Source of the DNA: Micromonospora citrea
GTDB lineage: Bacteria > Actinomycetota > Actinomycetes > Mycobacteriales > Micromonosporaceae
Length of the DNA: 64,000 nt
Direction of reading: 5' to 3'
NCBI RefSeq assembly: GCF_900090315.1
Contig: NZ_FMHZ01000002.1
Coordinates: 6,108,501-6,172,500 of the forward strand
The position numbers and the translations under genes are program-made. This document shows positions 54,045-63,438 of the stretch, one piece after another. Numbering within the stretch: position 1 is the stretch's first letter; every line of letters starts with the position of its first letter. The notes under the pieces were generated by a model. It did no database searches. It was not told the DNA's origin and saw only the letters and a program-made list of their open reading frames with translations.

Positions 54045-55181
54045 TCAGGCCGAGACGCGCTCGACGATGCGGCGCACCGTCTCGGCGGGCGTGGGCAGCG
54101 CGACCATTTCCTCGCGCACCTCCCGGGCGGCGGCGCGCAGCGACTCGTCCCCGATCAGCCGGCGCAGCAGGTCCGCGTCGACCTTGTCGGAGGTGCTGAC
54201 CAGGCCGATGCCGCGGCGGCTGACCGCCTCCCGGGCGGTGTGCTGGAACTGGTCGCGCGGGTCCGGGGCGAGCAGCTGCGGGATGCCCGCGTCGATCGCG
54301 GTCATCACCGTGCCGCCTCCGCCGTGGTGCACCACCGCGGTGCAGGTGCGCAGCAGGGTGTGCAGCGGTGTCCAGCCGACGGCCCGGACGTTGCGCGGCA
54401 GCGTGCCGAGCGGGCTGATGTCGAGGTCGCCGAGGGCGAGCACGAAGTCGGCGTCCACCTCGCCGGCGGCGGCGACGATGGGCTCCACGGCGCCGATGCC
54501 GAAGGCCTGGAGCTCGATGGTGCCCATGGTGATCGCCACCTCGGGCCGGGCGGGCACGGGCGGCAGCCGGTCGCCGAGGACGGCCCCGCCGCCGTACGGC
54601 ACCCAGCGCATGAACCAGCCCTCGGGCTCCGCCTCCAGCAGCAGGCTCGGCGGGAACGACTCGATGGTGGCCACCGGCTCGGGCAGCTCGACCTGGTGCT
54701 TCGCCATCAGGTCGGTGAGGAACGAGGCGATGGAGCGGTGCATGCCCCGGGTCCGCCAGGCGCTCTGGTTGCGCTGCACGGCCGGCACCCCGGCCCGGTC
54801 GGCGGCCAGCAGGCCCACGGTGGCGCCCTGCTCGTAGACCACCAGGTCGGGGCGGTAGTCGTCGACCAGCGCCATGGTCCCGTCGACCAGCGGGCGGTTG
54901 ACCGCCGCGATCTGCACGCCCCACTCCTCGAGGTCGATGGCGGGACGGGTGGCGACGGTCTCGGCGAAGCGCGGGTTGTCCTTGGCCACCTGCTCGAAGA
55001 CCTTGACCGCGCTGTAGTCCGGCGCCACGTCGACTACCTCCAGGCCGGCGGCGGCGGCCCGGTCGGCGTGCTCGGCGACGGCGACCAGCACGTCGTGCCC
55101 GGCGGTGCGGAAGCCCCAGGCGAGCTGGATCAGCGGGAAGAGGTGGCCGATGCCGGGGGAGGAGACGAACAGCACGCGCAT
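54045..55181 (-). CDS. calG3: Glycosyltransferase, CalG3-like
   Basis: A 378-residue GT-B (GT1) enzyme. It begins MRVLFVSSPGIGHLFPLIQL and has the donor loop HHGGGGTVMTAIDAGIPQL. From memory it is very close to CalG3, which starts the oligosaccharide by moving the 4-hydroxyamino-4,6-dideoxyglucose unit to the enediyne. The acceptor domain is N-terminal and the TDP-sugar domain C-terminal. It follows the aminotransferase gene by 33 bases, linking donor synthesis to transfer. ATG 55181 has AGAAGG before it. Confidence 0.93.
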   Translation of the reverse strand: MRVLFVSSPGIGHLFPLIQLAWGFRTAGHDVLVAVAEHADRAAAAGLEVVDVAPDYSAVKVFEQVAKDNPRFAETVATRPAIDLEEWGVQIAAVNRPLVDGTMALVDDYRPDLVVYEQGATVGLLAADRAGVPAVQRNQSAWRTRGMHRSIASFLTDLMAKHQVELPEPVATIESFPPSLLLEAEPEGWFMRWVPYGGGAVLGDRLPPVPARPEVAITMGTIELQAFGIGAVEPIVAAAGEVDADFVLALGDLDISPLGTLPRNVRAVGWTPLHTLLRTCTAVVHHGGGGTVMTAIDAGIPQLLAPDPRDQFQHTAREAVSRRGIGLVSTSDKVDADLLRRLIGDESLRAAAREVREEMVALPTPAETVRRIVERVSA

Positions 55182-55214
55182 GTCGGAGCCCTTCTGTTCG
55201 GGATCCGGCGGGGG

Positions 55215-56345
55215 TCACCAGCCGGACTTGATCGTTTCGACGACGTGGGAGCGGTCGTCCTCGGTGAGCCACCAGCCCACCGGGATGTGGACCACCCGGT
55301 CCGCCACCCGGTCCAGGCCGGGCAGGGTGGTACGGGCCGACGCGACGCAGCTGTGCGCGTCGTTGCGGCGCGACACCACGCTGGTGGCGATGCCGGCGTC
55401 GCGCAGGCGGCGCATGAAGGCGGGGCGGTCGCGCACCTTCAACGGGTACATCCAGAAGGCGGGCTCCCGGTCGTCGGCGCGTTCGGTGTGCTCGACGCCG
55501 TCGATGCCCGCCAGTTCCTTGTCGTAGTACGCGGCGTTCTCCCGGTGCCGGCGCAGCAGTTCGTCGACCCGCTCCAGGTTGGACAGCCCGATCGCCCCGC
55601 CGATCTCGTTGAGGATGAACCGGTAGCCCCACTCGGCGACGTCGTAGTCGCCGGTGATCCGGTCCGAGGCCCGCTCGATGCCGAGCCAGCGGCGCAGCCG
55701 CAGCCGGTCGTACAGGTCGTCGTCGGGCAGCACGACGAAGCCGCCGCTGCCGGTCGTCAGGATCTTGATCGCGCCGGTGCTGTACACGCAGACGTTGCCG
55801 TGCGTGCCCAGCGGCGCGCCCCGGTACGTCGCGCCCCACGCCTGCGCGCAGTCCTCGACGACCAGCGGGCGGCGGGCGTACCCCGCGGTGGCCCGGTCCA
55901 CGACGGCGCGCAGCCGGATGAGGTCCACCGGGTAGCCGAGCCAGTGCACCACCACGATGGCCCGGGTGGCGGGCGTGATCTTCGCGGCCAGGTCGTCGAG
56001 GTCCATGTTGAGGGTGGCCGGGTCGACGTCCACCCACCGGATGCGCAGCCCGTTGGCGAGGATGGGCCAGTTCGTGCCCTCGAAGGTCAGCGGCGTGCTG
56101 AGCACCTCGCCCGGGCCGTCGTGCTCCGCCTCGTCCGCACCCGGCCGCGCGGCGAGGCTCAGCGCGAGGTGCAGTCCGGCGGTGCCGCAGTTGACCGAGA
56201 CCACCCGGGGGTTGCCGATGCGGCTGCCCACGGCCGCCTCGTACTCGGCGACGGTCGGCCCGTGTTCCAGCCGGCCGCTGCTCAGGACGGCGGAGACGCG
56301 CGCGCCGACGTCCGGAGACATGGCGACCTTGGACAGCGGGATCAT
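55215..56345 (-). CDS. calS13: NDP-4-keto-6-deoxyhexose aminotransferase (DegT/DnrJ family), CalS13-like
   Basis: A 376-residue PLP enzyme. The internal aldimine Lys is Lys194 (YSTGAIKILTTGSGG) and the PLP-ring Asp is Asp165 (VVEDCAQAW). CalS13 converts TDP-4-keto-6-deoxyglucose to the 4-amino sugar, later oxidised to the hydroxyamino sugar. The N-terminus MIPLSKVAMSPDV matches CalS13 as I remember it, though middle parts seem to differ, so a paralogue with another keto-sugar substrate is possible. It is the first gene of the long leftward operon and has a TTGAGA-N3-ATGTT site 22 bases before the ATG. Confidence 0.85.
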   Translation of the reverse strand: MIPLSKVAMSPDVGARVSAVLSSGRLEHGPTVAEYEAAVGSRIGNPRVVSVNCGTAGLHLALSLAARPGADEAEHDGPGEVLSTPLTFEGTNWPILANGLRIRWVDVDPATLNMDLDDLAAKITPATRAIVVVHWLGYPVDLIRLRAVVDRATAGYARRPLVVEDCAQAWGATYRGAPLGTHGNVCVYSTGAIKILTTGSGGFVVLPDDDLYDRLRLRRWLGIERASDRITGDYDVAEWGYRFILNEIGGAIGLSNLERVDELLRRHRENAAYYDKELAGIDGVEHTERADDREPAFWMYPLKVRDRPAFMRRLRDAGIATSVVSRRNDAHSCVASARTTLPGLDRVADRVVHIPVGWWLTEDDRSHVVETIKSGW

Positions 56346-56366
56346 GACGCCCCTCTCGCTAGTTGC

Positions 56367-56380
56367 AACATGATTCTCAA
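56367..56380 (-). promoter_or_regulatory. TTGAGA-N3-ATGTT motif upstream of calS13
   Basis: Complement reads TTGAGAATCATGTT, 22 bases before the aminotransferase ATG, identical to the site at 37187-37200 except for the spacer. Confidence 0.6.
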
Positions 56381-56473
56381 GCGCTCGGAAGGGGCCGTCA
56401 AGGGAGCCCCATCGATATCGCCCGCCTGGTGTTCTTCCCGCTTGCGGAACTCGCGACCGGCTCGCTGGTGAAG

Positions 56474-56494
56474 TTGAGAAATGTATATCTTCAA
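56474..56494 (+). promoter_or_regulatory. TTGAGA/TCTTCAA palindromic motif upstream of the reductase gene
   Basis: A 21-base stretch framed by TTGAGAA (56474-56480) and TCTTCAA (56488-56494) around ATGTATA. It is a two-ended version of the TTGAGA element on the rightward promoter side of the same divergent region. Confidence 0.5.
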
Positions 56495-56540
56495 CGGGTC
56501 GCCGGACGTGGGTCCGGCACCGGGTGCGTGGGAGGTCCGG

Positions 56541-57533
56541 GTGTCGTCGCTGCATGTCCGGCTGGGGCGGACCGGCCTGCGGGTGAGCCGGGTCGCGATC
56601 GGGACCGTCAACTTCGGCGGCCGGGTCGACGAGGCCGACGCCCACCGGCTGCTCGACCACGCCGTCGCGCAGGGCGTCAACCTGGTCGACACCGCCGACA
56701 TCTACGGCTGGCGGGTGCACCGGGGCTGGACCGAGGAGATGATCGGGCGCTGGCTGGCGAAGGACCCGGCCCGCCGGGACGAGGTGGTCCTCGCCACCAA
56801 GGTCGGCAACCCGATGGGCGACGGGCCCAACGCCAGAGGGCTCTCCGCCCGGCACGTCGTCGCCGCGTGCGAGGCGTCGCTGCGCCGGCTCCAGACCGAC
56901 ACCATCGACCTCTACCAGATGCACCACGTCGACCGGGAGGTCGGCTGGGACGAGGTCTGGCAGGCCATGGAACAGCTCGTCCGGCAGGGCAAGGTCCGCT
57001 ACGTCGGCTCCTCCAACTTCGCCGGCTGGGACCTGGTCGCCGCCCAGGAGGCCGCGCGGCGGCGCCGCCTGCTCGGGCTGGCCAGCGAGCAGTGCGTCTA
57101 CAACCTGGTCAGCCGGTACGTCGAGCTGGAGGTGCTGCCGGCAGCCGCCGCCGAGGGCATCGGCGTGCTCGTCTGGTCGCCGCTGCACGGCGGGCTGCTC
57201 GGCGGCGTGCTGCGCAAGCTGGCCGACGGTACCGCCGTCAAGTCCGCGCAGGGCCGGGCCGCCGAGGCGGTCGAGCGGCACCGCGCCACCCTGACGGCGT
57301 ACGAGCGGTTCTGCGCCGAGATCGGTCGGGACCCGGCGGAGGTCGGCATGTCCTGGGTGCTGCACCGGCCGGCGGTGACGGCCGCGGTCGTCGGTCCGCG
57401 TACCCCCGAACACCTCGACGGCGCCCTGCGGGCCCTGCGCCGGCCGCTGTCGGCCGCCGAGCTCGCCCGGCTCGACGAGCTGTTCCCGCCGCCCGGCCGG
57501 GGCGGTCCCGCCCCGGACGCCTGGATGTCCTGA
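56541..57533 (+). CDS. Aldo-keto reductase, deoxysugar 3-ketoreductase candidate
   Basis: A 330-residue (alpha/beta)8 AKR. The catalytic set is present: Asp and Tyr in DTADIYGWRVHRGWTEEMIG, Lys in VVLATKVGNPMG and His in DLYQMHHVDRE. The NADPH site is VVGPRTPEHLDGALRAL. EryBII/TylCII-type AKRs reduce the 3-keto intermediate made by 2,3-dehydratases (known), so this enzyme probably completes a 2-deoxy sugar. It starts at GTG 56541 behind GGGAGG (five-base spacing); an ATG at 56481 lacks a ribosome site. It lies 44 bases before the CalG2-like gene, the thiosugar transferase. Confidence 0.85.
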   Translation: MSSLHVRLGRTGLRVSRVAIGTVNFGGRVDEADAHRLLDHAVAQGVNLVDTADIYGWRVHRGWTEEMIGRWLAKDPARRDEVVLATKVGNPMGDGPNARGLSARHVVAACEASLRRLQTDTIDLYQMHHVDREVGWDEVWQAMEQLVRQGKVRYVGSSNFAGWDLVAAQEAARRRRLLGLASEQCVYNLVSRYVELEVLPAAAAEGIGVLVWSPLHGGLLGGVLRKLADGTAVKSAQGRAAEAVERHRATLTAYERFCAEIGRDPAEVGMSWVLHRPAVTAAVVGPRTPEHLDGALRALRRPLSAAELARLDELFPPPGRGGPAPDAWMS

Positions 57534-57577
57534 CCCGTGCCGGCGCGCCGGGCCCCCGACCACGGACGGAGCCGACC

Positions 57578-58771
57578 ATGGCCCACCTCCTGATCGTCAA
57601 CGTCGCCAGCCACGGCCTGATCCTGCCCACCCTCACCGTGGTCACCGAGCTGGTCCGGCGCGGGCACCGGGTCAGCTACGTGACCGCCGGCGGGTTCGCC
57701 GAGCCGGTCCGCGCCGCCGGCGCGACCGTCGTGCCCTACCGCTCGGAGATCATCGACGCGGACGCCGCCGAGGTGTTCGGCTCGGACGACCTCGGCGTGC
57801 GCCCCCACCTGATGTACCTGCGCGAGAACGTGTCCGTGCTCCGGGCCACCGCCGCCGCGCTCGACGGCGACGTGCCGGACCTGGTCCTCTACGACGACTT
57901 CCCGTTCGTCGCCGGGCAGTTGCTGGCCGCCCGTTGGCGGCGACCGGCGGTGCGGCTGAGCGCGGCCTTCGCGTCCAACGAGCACTACTCGTTCTCCCGC
58001 GACATGATCGCCCTCGCCGGCACGATCGACCCCCTGGACCTGCCGGTGTTCCGCGACACCCTGCGCGACCTGCTCGCCGAGCACGGCCTGTCGCGGTCGG
58101 TCGTGGACTGCTGGAACCACGTCGAGGAACTCAACCTGGTCTTCGTCCCGAAGGCGTTCCAGATCGCCGGCGACACCTTCGACGACCGGTTCGTCTTCGT
58201 CGGGCCGTGCTTCGACGACCGGCGCTTCCTCGGCGAGTGGACCCGCCCGGCGGGCGACCTGCCGGTGGTGCTGGTCTCGCTCGGCACCACCTTCAACGAC
58301 CGGCCCGAGTTCTTCCGCGACTGCGCGCGGGCGTTCGACGGCCAGCCCTGGCACGTGGTGATGACGCTCGGCGGGCAGGTCGACCCGGCCGCCCTCGGCG
58401 ACCTGCCGGCCAACGTCGAGGCGCACCGTTGGGTCCCGCACGTCAAGGTGCTCGAACAGGCGACGGTCTGCGTGACGCACGGCGGGATGGGCACCCTGAT
58501 GGAGGCGCTGTACTGGGGGCGCCCGCTGGTGGTCGTGCCGCAGTCCTTCGACGTGCGGCCGATGGCCCGGCGCGTCGACCAGCTCGGACTCGGCGCGGTG
58601 CTGCCGGGCGAGAAGGCCGACGGCGACTCGCTGCTCGCCGCCGTCGAGGCCGTCGCGGCCGACCCCGCGCTGATCGCCCGGGTCGAGGCCATGCGGGGCC
58701 ACGTCCGCCGGGCCGGCGGCGCGGCCCGCGCCGCCGACGCGGTGGAGGCGCACCTGGCCCGCGCCCGGTGA
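57578..58771 (+). CDS. calG2: Glycosyltransferase, CalG2-like (thiosugar transfer)
   Basis: A 397-residue GT-B (GT1) enzyme beginning MAHLLIVNVASHGLILPTLT, with donor loop THGGMGTLMEALYWGRPLVV. It matches, from memory, CalG2, which transfers the 2,4,6-trideoxy-4-thio sugar to the hydroxylamine oxygen and forms the unusual N-O glycosidic link. The close pairing with CalG4 (shared YLRENV and VPHVKV/IPFHSV regions) shows common descent. A minisatellite starts a few bases after its stop. Confidence 0.93.
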   Translation: MAHLLIVNVASHGLILPTLTVVTELVRRGHRVSYVTAGGFAEPVRAAGATVVPYRSEIIDADAAEVFGSDDLGVRPHLMYLRENVSVLRATAAALDGDVPDLVLYDDFPFVAGQLLAARWRRPAVRLSAAFASNEHYSFSRDMIALAGTIDPLDLPVFRDTLRDLLAEHGLSRSVVDCWNHVEELNLVFVPKAFQIAGDTFDDRFVFVGPCFDDRRFLGEWTRPAGDLPVVLVSLGTTFNDRPEFFRDCARAFDGQPWHVVMTLGGQVDPAALGDLPANVEAHRWVPHVKVLEQATVCVTHGGMGTLMEALYWGRPLVVVPQSFDVRPMARRVDQLGLGAVLPGEKADGDSLLAAVEAVAADPALIARVEAMRGHVRRAGGAARAADAVEAHLARAR

Positions 58772-58778
58772 ACCCGCC

Positions 58779-58960
58779 CGCGCCCGACCGGCCGCGCCGG
58801 TGAAAGCGCCGCGCCCGACCGGCCGCGCCGGTGAAAGCGCCGCGCCCGACCGGCCGCCCGGTGAACCTGCCTTCGCCCGACCTTTCGCGCCCGGCCGCCC
58901 GCCTTCGCCCGGCCGGCCGCGCCGGTGAAAGCGCCGCGTGCCGACCGGCCGCGCACGGCG
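58779..58960. repeat. 31-bp tandem minisatellite after calG2
   Basis: Two perfect 31-bp copies (58779-58809 and 58810-58840) of a unit containing CCGACCGGCCGCGCCGGTGA, a partial third, then a separated degenerate copy near 58915-58960. The array begins eight bases after the calG2 stop. Confidence 0.85.
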
Positions 58961-59000
58961 CGGCCCGGTGGGCGGGGCGGCGGTCGTCGGCGCGGTGCGC

Positions 59001-60245
59001 TCAGCCGGCGGCGGGCACCGCAGGCGGGCCCGCGGGGACGGTGCCGTCGCGGAGCTGCGCGGGACGCAGCTGCTCGGCCAGCAGGGTGCGGTACCGCGCC
59101 ACGAGCGGCTCGCCGGCCGGCCGCGCGGCGAGCCACCCGCCGACCAGCCGGGCCCCCTCGACGTACGTCACCGAGTAGGCCCGCCACAGCGGATCGGTCA
59201 GGAAGGTGGCGATCTGCGCGGCGCGGTCGCGCGGCAGCAGCAGCCACCGGTGCAGGTGCTCCACCGCGTCGTCGATCGACGCCCCCCGGTCGTGCAGCAG
59301 GACCGCCGCGTCCTGCCGGGCCGGCATCAGCTCGTTGACCAGCCCCACCATCCGCTCGACGAGTTCGCCCTCGACGGGCACCCCCTCGCCGGCCAGCAGC
59401 TCGGTGGTCCACCGCCCCCAGCCGGGCCCGAGCAGCGCCGCCGCCGCGTGTTCGGCCGTGCCCTCCGCCACCAGGCACTGCGGCGTGTTGACCAGGGCGA
59501 TCCGGTGCTCGTCCCAGCCCCGGGCGCGCACCAGGCCGGCCTCCTTGAGGCAGTGCTCGGTGTGGTGGCCCGGGTACGCCTCGTGGGTGGCCATCAGCGG
59601 CAGCACGCCGATGGTCCGCCCCGCCGTCTCGTTCAGCGTCACCGTGGAGCGGAAACCGCCGTGGTACCGGTTGAACGCGTTCCACGGCCGGTCGCGTACC
59701 ACCTCGACGTCGACCCGCTCGGCGTCGGGCAGGCCGAGCAGCGGCCGGGCGCGGGCGCGCAGCGCGTCGGCGACGGCCCGCACGGCGTGGCCCAGCCGCT
59801 CGGGCGGCACCACGTTGCGGGCGTAGAACGCCTCGACCCGGTCCATGAGCGGGCCGCCGCCCGGCAGCAACGCGTCGATGGCGTCGTGGGCGGCGGCGTA
59901 CCGGTCCGGGTCGCCGAGCCCCACCTCGACGTCGAAGTAGGTCTCCACCTCGGCCAGGAAGCCGATCCGCTCGCCCGCCGCCCGCCTGGCCGCGCACTCC
60001 ACGGCGGTCAGTTGCCCGGCGAGGAACCGCCGCCGCTCCGCGTCGAGGTCCGCGTCGCCCAGGCGGCGCAGCAGGTCGCGGGCCTGCCCGGCCAGCGCGA
60101 CCGGGTCCGGTGCCGGCTCCGCGGCGACCCGGTCGGCGAGGGCCGGGTCGCCGAACCAGCAGTCGACGTAGCCCTCGACGAGCCGGCCCATCCGCAGCCC
60201 CAGCGCGAGGTAGTCGGCGACCACCGCGTCGGCGGCACCGGTCAC
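59001..60245 (-). CDS. DUF885 family putative metallohydrolase
   Basis: A 414-residue cytoplasmic protein of the DUF885 family. The likely metal site is THEAYPGHHTEH (His221, Glu222, His227, His228), with a downstream Glu in AEGTAEHAA, as in gluzincin-like peptidases. No signal peptide is seen. It starts at GTG 60245 overlapping the solute-binding gene's stop, and is the last gene of a three-gene coupled operon. Family members are typically secreted lipoproteins; this one is not. Its job in the cluster is unknown. Confidence 0.82.
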   Translation of the reverse strand: MTGAADAVVADYLALGLRMGRLVEGYVDCWFGDPALADRVAAEPAPDPVALAGQARDLLRRLGDADLDAERRRFLAGQLTAVECAARRAAGERIGFLAEVETYFDVEVGLGDPDRYAAAHDAIDALLPGGGPLMDRVEAFYARNVVPPERLGHAVRAVADALRARARPLLGLPDAERVDVEVVRDRPWNAFNRYHGGFRSTVTLNETAGRTIGVLPLMATHEAYPGHHTEHCLKEAGLVRARGWDEHRIALVNTPQCLVAEGTAEHAAAALLGPGWGRWTTELLAGEGVPVEGELVERMVGLVNELMPARQDAAVLLHDRGASIDDAVEHLHRWLLLPRDRAAQIATFLTDPLWRAYSVTYVEGARLVGGWLAARPAGEPLVARYRTLLAEQLRPAQLRDGTVPAGPPAVPAAG

Positions 60246-61918
60246 CGGTCCACCCCGAGCCGCACGTCGGCGAGGTCGGGCAGGCCGGCGAGCGCCGGCA
60301 GGGCCGTCGCGCGCCGCACCCGGGGCCCGCGCGGCGCGGCGTCCGTGGCCCGCCGGAACAGCAGCGGTACGACCGCGGCGTCGGCGAGCAGCAGCCGCTC
60401 CACCTCCTGCCACCGGGCGACCGCCTCGCGCGGGTCGGCGGCGTCCAGCGCGCGCTCGACCAGCTCGTCGACCCGCGCGTCGCGGTAGCCGCCGGGACTG
60501 CCGGGCCCCGCGCCGACCAGCGGCTGCAGGAACACCCGGGCGTTGCCGTAGGCCCAGGGCGCGGTGAACGCGGCCACCGCCAGGTCCCACCGCAGGGCGG
60601 GCGCGTCGCCCGTGCCGGCGAGCAGGGCCCGGTGGTCGGCGTCGTCGAGCGCCACCAGGCGTACGTCGATGCCGGCGGCGCCGAGGTCGGCCGCCCACGA
60701 GCGGGCCAGCGCCAGGTCCTCGGCCGTGTCGGGATGCACCGCGGTCAGCGTGAGCCTGTCCGGGTGCCCCGCGGCGACGAGCAACTCGCGCGGGTCGGCG
60801 TCGGGGGCCGGGTCGGCGAGCGGGTCGGGTTCCCGGTGCCCGTCGTTGCCGGGCGGCACGACGGTGTGCGCGACGCGGACCTCCGACCACGGGTCGGCGG
60901 CCCGGGCGACGCGCACCAGCGCCGCCCGGTCGACCGCCGCGGCGACGGCCCGCCGCACGGCGACGTCGGCGACGGCCGGGTCGGCGGGATCCCGCAGGTT
61001 GAACACCAGGCAGGGGTCGAGCCGGTGCCCGGGGACCGGGCCGCACGGCACGCCCCACGGCAGGTCGGCGTCGTCGGCGGCGAGCCGGTCGGTCAGCTCG
61101 CGCGGTCCGCCCGTGGCGACGCGGAACTCGACGGCCTCGAACCGCTGCCGGCGGATCGGGTCGGTCTCCGCGCGCCACGCCGGATTCGGCTCCAGCCGGA
61201 TCGTGCCCCCCGGCCGCCACGAGACGACGCGGTACGGGCCGTTGGCGACCAGGTGGTCGTGCAGGTCGGCGCTGCCCGGCAGGTGGGCGTCGTACTCCGC
61301 CGGCGCCGGGGAGGCCCCGCTGAGCGCCAGCATGTCGACGAAGTCCAGCGCCGGGCGGTCCAGCTCGAAGACCACCGTCTCGTCGTCGACGGCGAACACC
61401 CCCGGGATCTCGTGGGCGTCCTGGAAACCGGCGAGCAGCGCGGCGGTGACCGGGCGGCCGGCGACCGCCGCGGCGTACTCGTCGCAGTAGTGGCCCATGC
61501 CCCGCAGCGTGCCCCGGAAGTACGCCAGCGCGGGGTGCCGGGTGAGCGGGTTGGCCAGCCGCTTGAAGCCGCGTACGACGTCGTGGGCGGTCACCGGCCG
61601 GGGGGTCGGCGTGTCCCAGAGCACCCCGGGGCGCAGGTGCACCACGTAGCTGCGGTGGCTGGCGCCCAGGCCGGCGTTGTAGGTCGACGGGACGTCGGCG
61701 GCCAGGTCGGCGACCGGCGCGAGGGCCCGCCAGTCGTGCGGGTCGGGCGCCGGCCGGTAGCTGATCAGCTGCCGGGTGCACAGCCGCAGCAACTGGCGCT
61801 CGGCCGGCGACCAGGCGGCCGCCGGGTCCGCCTGGTGGACGGCGGCCGGCCCGAGCAGCCGCAGGGTGCCCCACCGCCGGGTGTCGTTCGTCGTCGTTGC
61901 ACTGCGCGCCTGCGTCAA
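60242..61918 (-). CDS. SBP_bac_5-type solute-binding protein without signal peptide
   Basis: A 558-residue protein with the family 5 (oligopeptide/nickel) binding fold: GTLRLLGPAAVHQADPAAAW at the start, VVHLRPGVLWDTPTPRPVTAHDVV, then LVANGPYRVVSWRPGG and LDPCLVFNLRD. The N-terminus MTQARSATTTNDTRRW has no hydrophobic signal and no lipobox, so the protein should stay inside the cell, unlike other members. It starts at TTG 61918 overlapping the previous stop (TTGA). No permease or ATPase genes are near. It may bind a pathway intermediate or the enediyne inside the cell (inference). Confidence 0.85.
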   Translation of the reverse strand: MTQARSATTTNDTRRWGTLRLLGPAAVHQADPAAAWSPAERQLLRLCTRQLISYRPAPDPHDWRALAPVADLAADVPSTYNAGLGASHRSYVVHLRPGVLWDTPTPRPVTAHDVVRGFKRLANPLTRHPALAYFRGTLRGMGHYCDEYAAAVAGRPVTAALLAGFQDAHEIPGVFAVDDETVVFELDRPALDFVDMLALSGASPAPAEYDAHLPGSADLHDHLVANGPYRVVSWRPGGTIRLEPNPAWRAETDPIRRQRFEAVEFRVATGGPRELTDRLAADDADLPWGVPCGPVPGHRLDPCLVFNLRDPADPAVADVAVRRAVAAAVDRAALVRVARAADPWSEVRVAHTVVPPGNDGHREPDPLADPAPDADPRELLVAAGHPDRLTLTAVHPDTAEDLALARSWAADLGAAGIDVRLVALDDADHRALLAGTGDAPALRWDLAVAAFTAPWAYGNARVFLQPLVGAGPGSPGGYRDARVDELVERALDAADPREAVARWQEVERLLLADAAVVPLLFRRATDAAPRGPRVRRATALPALAGLPDLADVRLGVDR

Positions 61919-63237
61919 GACATCTCCTCGGCGAGGCGGACCATCGTCCGCACGGCGTGGTCGATCTCTTCCCGGTTGTTGAACAGGTGGGTGGTGATGC
62001 GCGCCGCGTAGTGCTGGTGCGGCGAGCCGGGCACGTCGAACTCCGTCCAGCGGGTCCAGATCCGGTGCTCGGTCTCCAGGCGCCTGACGAAGCCGATGAA
62101 CTTCTTGATGTTCCAGGCGTCCTCCGGCCGCCGGAACGGGTTGAACGCGATCAGCGGCGAGCGCAGCCGGGGGTCGGCGCCGGGGGAGTACATCGCCTCG
62201 GTGCCGAAGGCGTCGACGAGCCGGTCGCGGGCGTACTCGGCCAGCTCCATGACGTACGCCTCGATGCGGTCGCGGCCGATGTCGTCCCACAGCTCGAAGG
62301 CCCGGGCCAGGGCGGCGCCGCGCGCGAGGTTGGCGCTGCCGGCGCTCTGCAGGTAGTCGCCCATGTTGCAGCTCTCCACCGAGGTGGTGGTGCGCGGCGG
62401 CGGGCTGCCCATCATCGGGTACCAGGTCGAGATGAGCGGCCAGAACGTGGGCAGCGGGAGGGGGTTGTGCTCGGGGTGGACCTTGTTGCGGACGTAGATC
62501 AGGCCGGTGCCGAGCGGGCCGCACTGGAACTTCGACCCGGAGCAGGTGATGAAGTCCGCCCCGGTCGCGCGCAGGTCGATGTCGAGCATCCCGGGGATCA
62601 GCGCGCCGTCGATGACGGTGGTCAGGCCGTGCCGGTGCGCCAGCTCGCACAGCTGCCGGACCGGGAACATCGTCCCGGTGAAGAGGGTGATCGCGGCGAA
62701 CGAGAGCACCTTGGTCCGGGGCGTGATCGCCGACTCGACCAGCTCGACGATCTCCTCGGCGCGCACGTCGTGCCCGGAGGGCGGGGTGACGGTCCTGAGC
62801 ACCACGCCGAACCGGTTGCGCAGCAGGTTGAAGTTGGACAGCACGGAGTAGCACTCGTGGGTGGTCGTGACCACCTCGTCGCCCTCGCGCAGGTCGAGGC
62901 CGTGGATGACCCGGGCGACGCCCTCGGTGGCGTTGTGGCAGATCACCATCTCGTCCTCGTCCACGCCGAACGTCCGGCCGATGGCGGCCCGGTACTCGGT
63001 GAACATCGCCGGGCGGTAGACGTCGAGCAGGCCGCCGGTCCACTGCCTGGTCACCCGGTCCACTGTGTCCAGCACCTCGTAGGGCATCGCGCCGACCGTC
63101 CCGGTGTTCAGGTGCACGGTGGTCGGGTCCAGGGCGAACAACTCGCGGATCTGGTCCCAGGAGGCGGTGCGCAGCGGGCTCCGCGCGGGCGACGCCGACG
63201 TGGCGGCCGGGCCAGGGGATTCCACGGTACGGCTCAC
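61915..63237 (-). CDS. Class V PLP enzyme (aminotransferase / cysteine-desulfurase-like)
   Basis: A 440-residue fold-type I PLP enzyme of class V. Lys236 in TCSGSKFQCGPLGTG forms the aldimine, Asp210 is in TVIDGALIPG, and HECYSVLSN lies in the cofactor pocket region. The family includes cysteine desulfurases, isopenicillin-N epimerases and kynureninase-like enzymes; the usual catalytic Cys loop of desulfurases is not clear, so desulfurase action is uncertain. It starts at GTG 63237 behind GAAGGGATC; an ATG 42 bases earlier lacks one. It heads the three-gene operon with the solute-binding and DUF885 genes. Confidence 0.85.
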   Translation of the reverse strand: MSRTVESPGPAATSASPARSPLRTASWDQIRELFALDPTTVHLNTGTVGAMPYEVLDTVDRVTRQWTGGLLDVYRPAMFTEYRAAIGRTFGVDEDEMVICHNATEGVARVIHGLDLREGDEVVTTTHECYSVLSNFNLLRNRFGVVLRTVTPPSGHDVRAEEIVELVESAITPRTKVLSFAAITLFTGTMFPVRQLCELAHRHGLTTVIDGALIPGMLDIDLRATGADFITCSGSKFQCGPLGTGLIYVRNKVHPEHNPLPLPTFWPLISTWYPMMGSPPPRTTTSVESCNMGDYLQSAGSANLARGAALARAFELWDDIGRDRIEAYVMELAEYARDRLVDAFGTEAMYSPGADPRLRSPLIAFNPFRRPEDAWNIKKFIGFVRRLETEHRIWTRWTEFDVPGSPHQHYAARITTHLFNNREEIDHAVRTMVRLAEEMS

Positions 63238-63438
63238 GGTGATCCCTTCGTAGCCGACGGGCCCGGCGCGCGGCGGCATCCCGGGCCGGGAACTGCCACC
63301 ACTTTCTCAAGTGGATTCGGCGGCGACTATCGCGCAAGTTGCGGTCCTGACCCCCGTTGCACCTGACAGACACTTGACTCAGGTATAGCATTCTATGCAG
63401 TTCGTCGGCACAGTCCGCCATCACGGGCCGGAGGGGAC

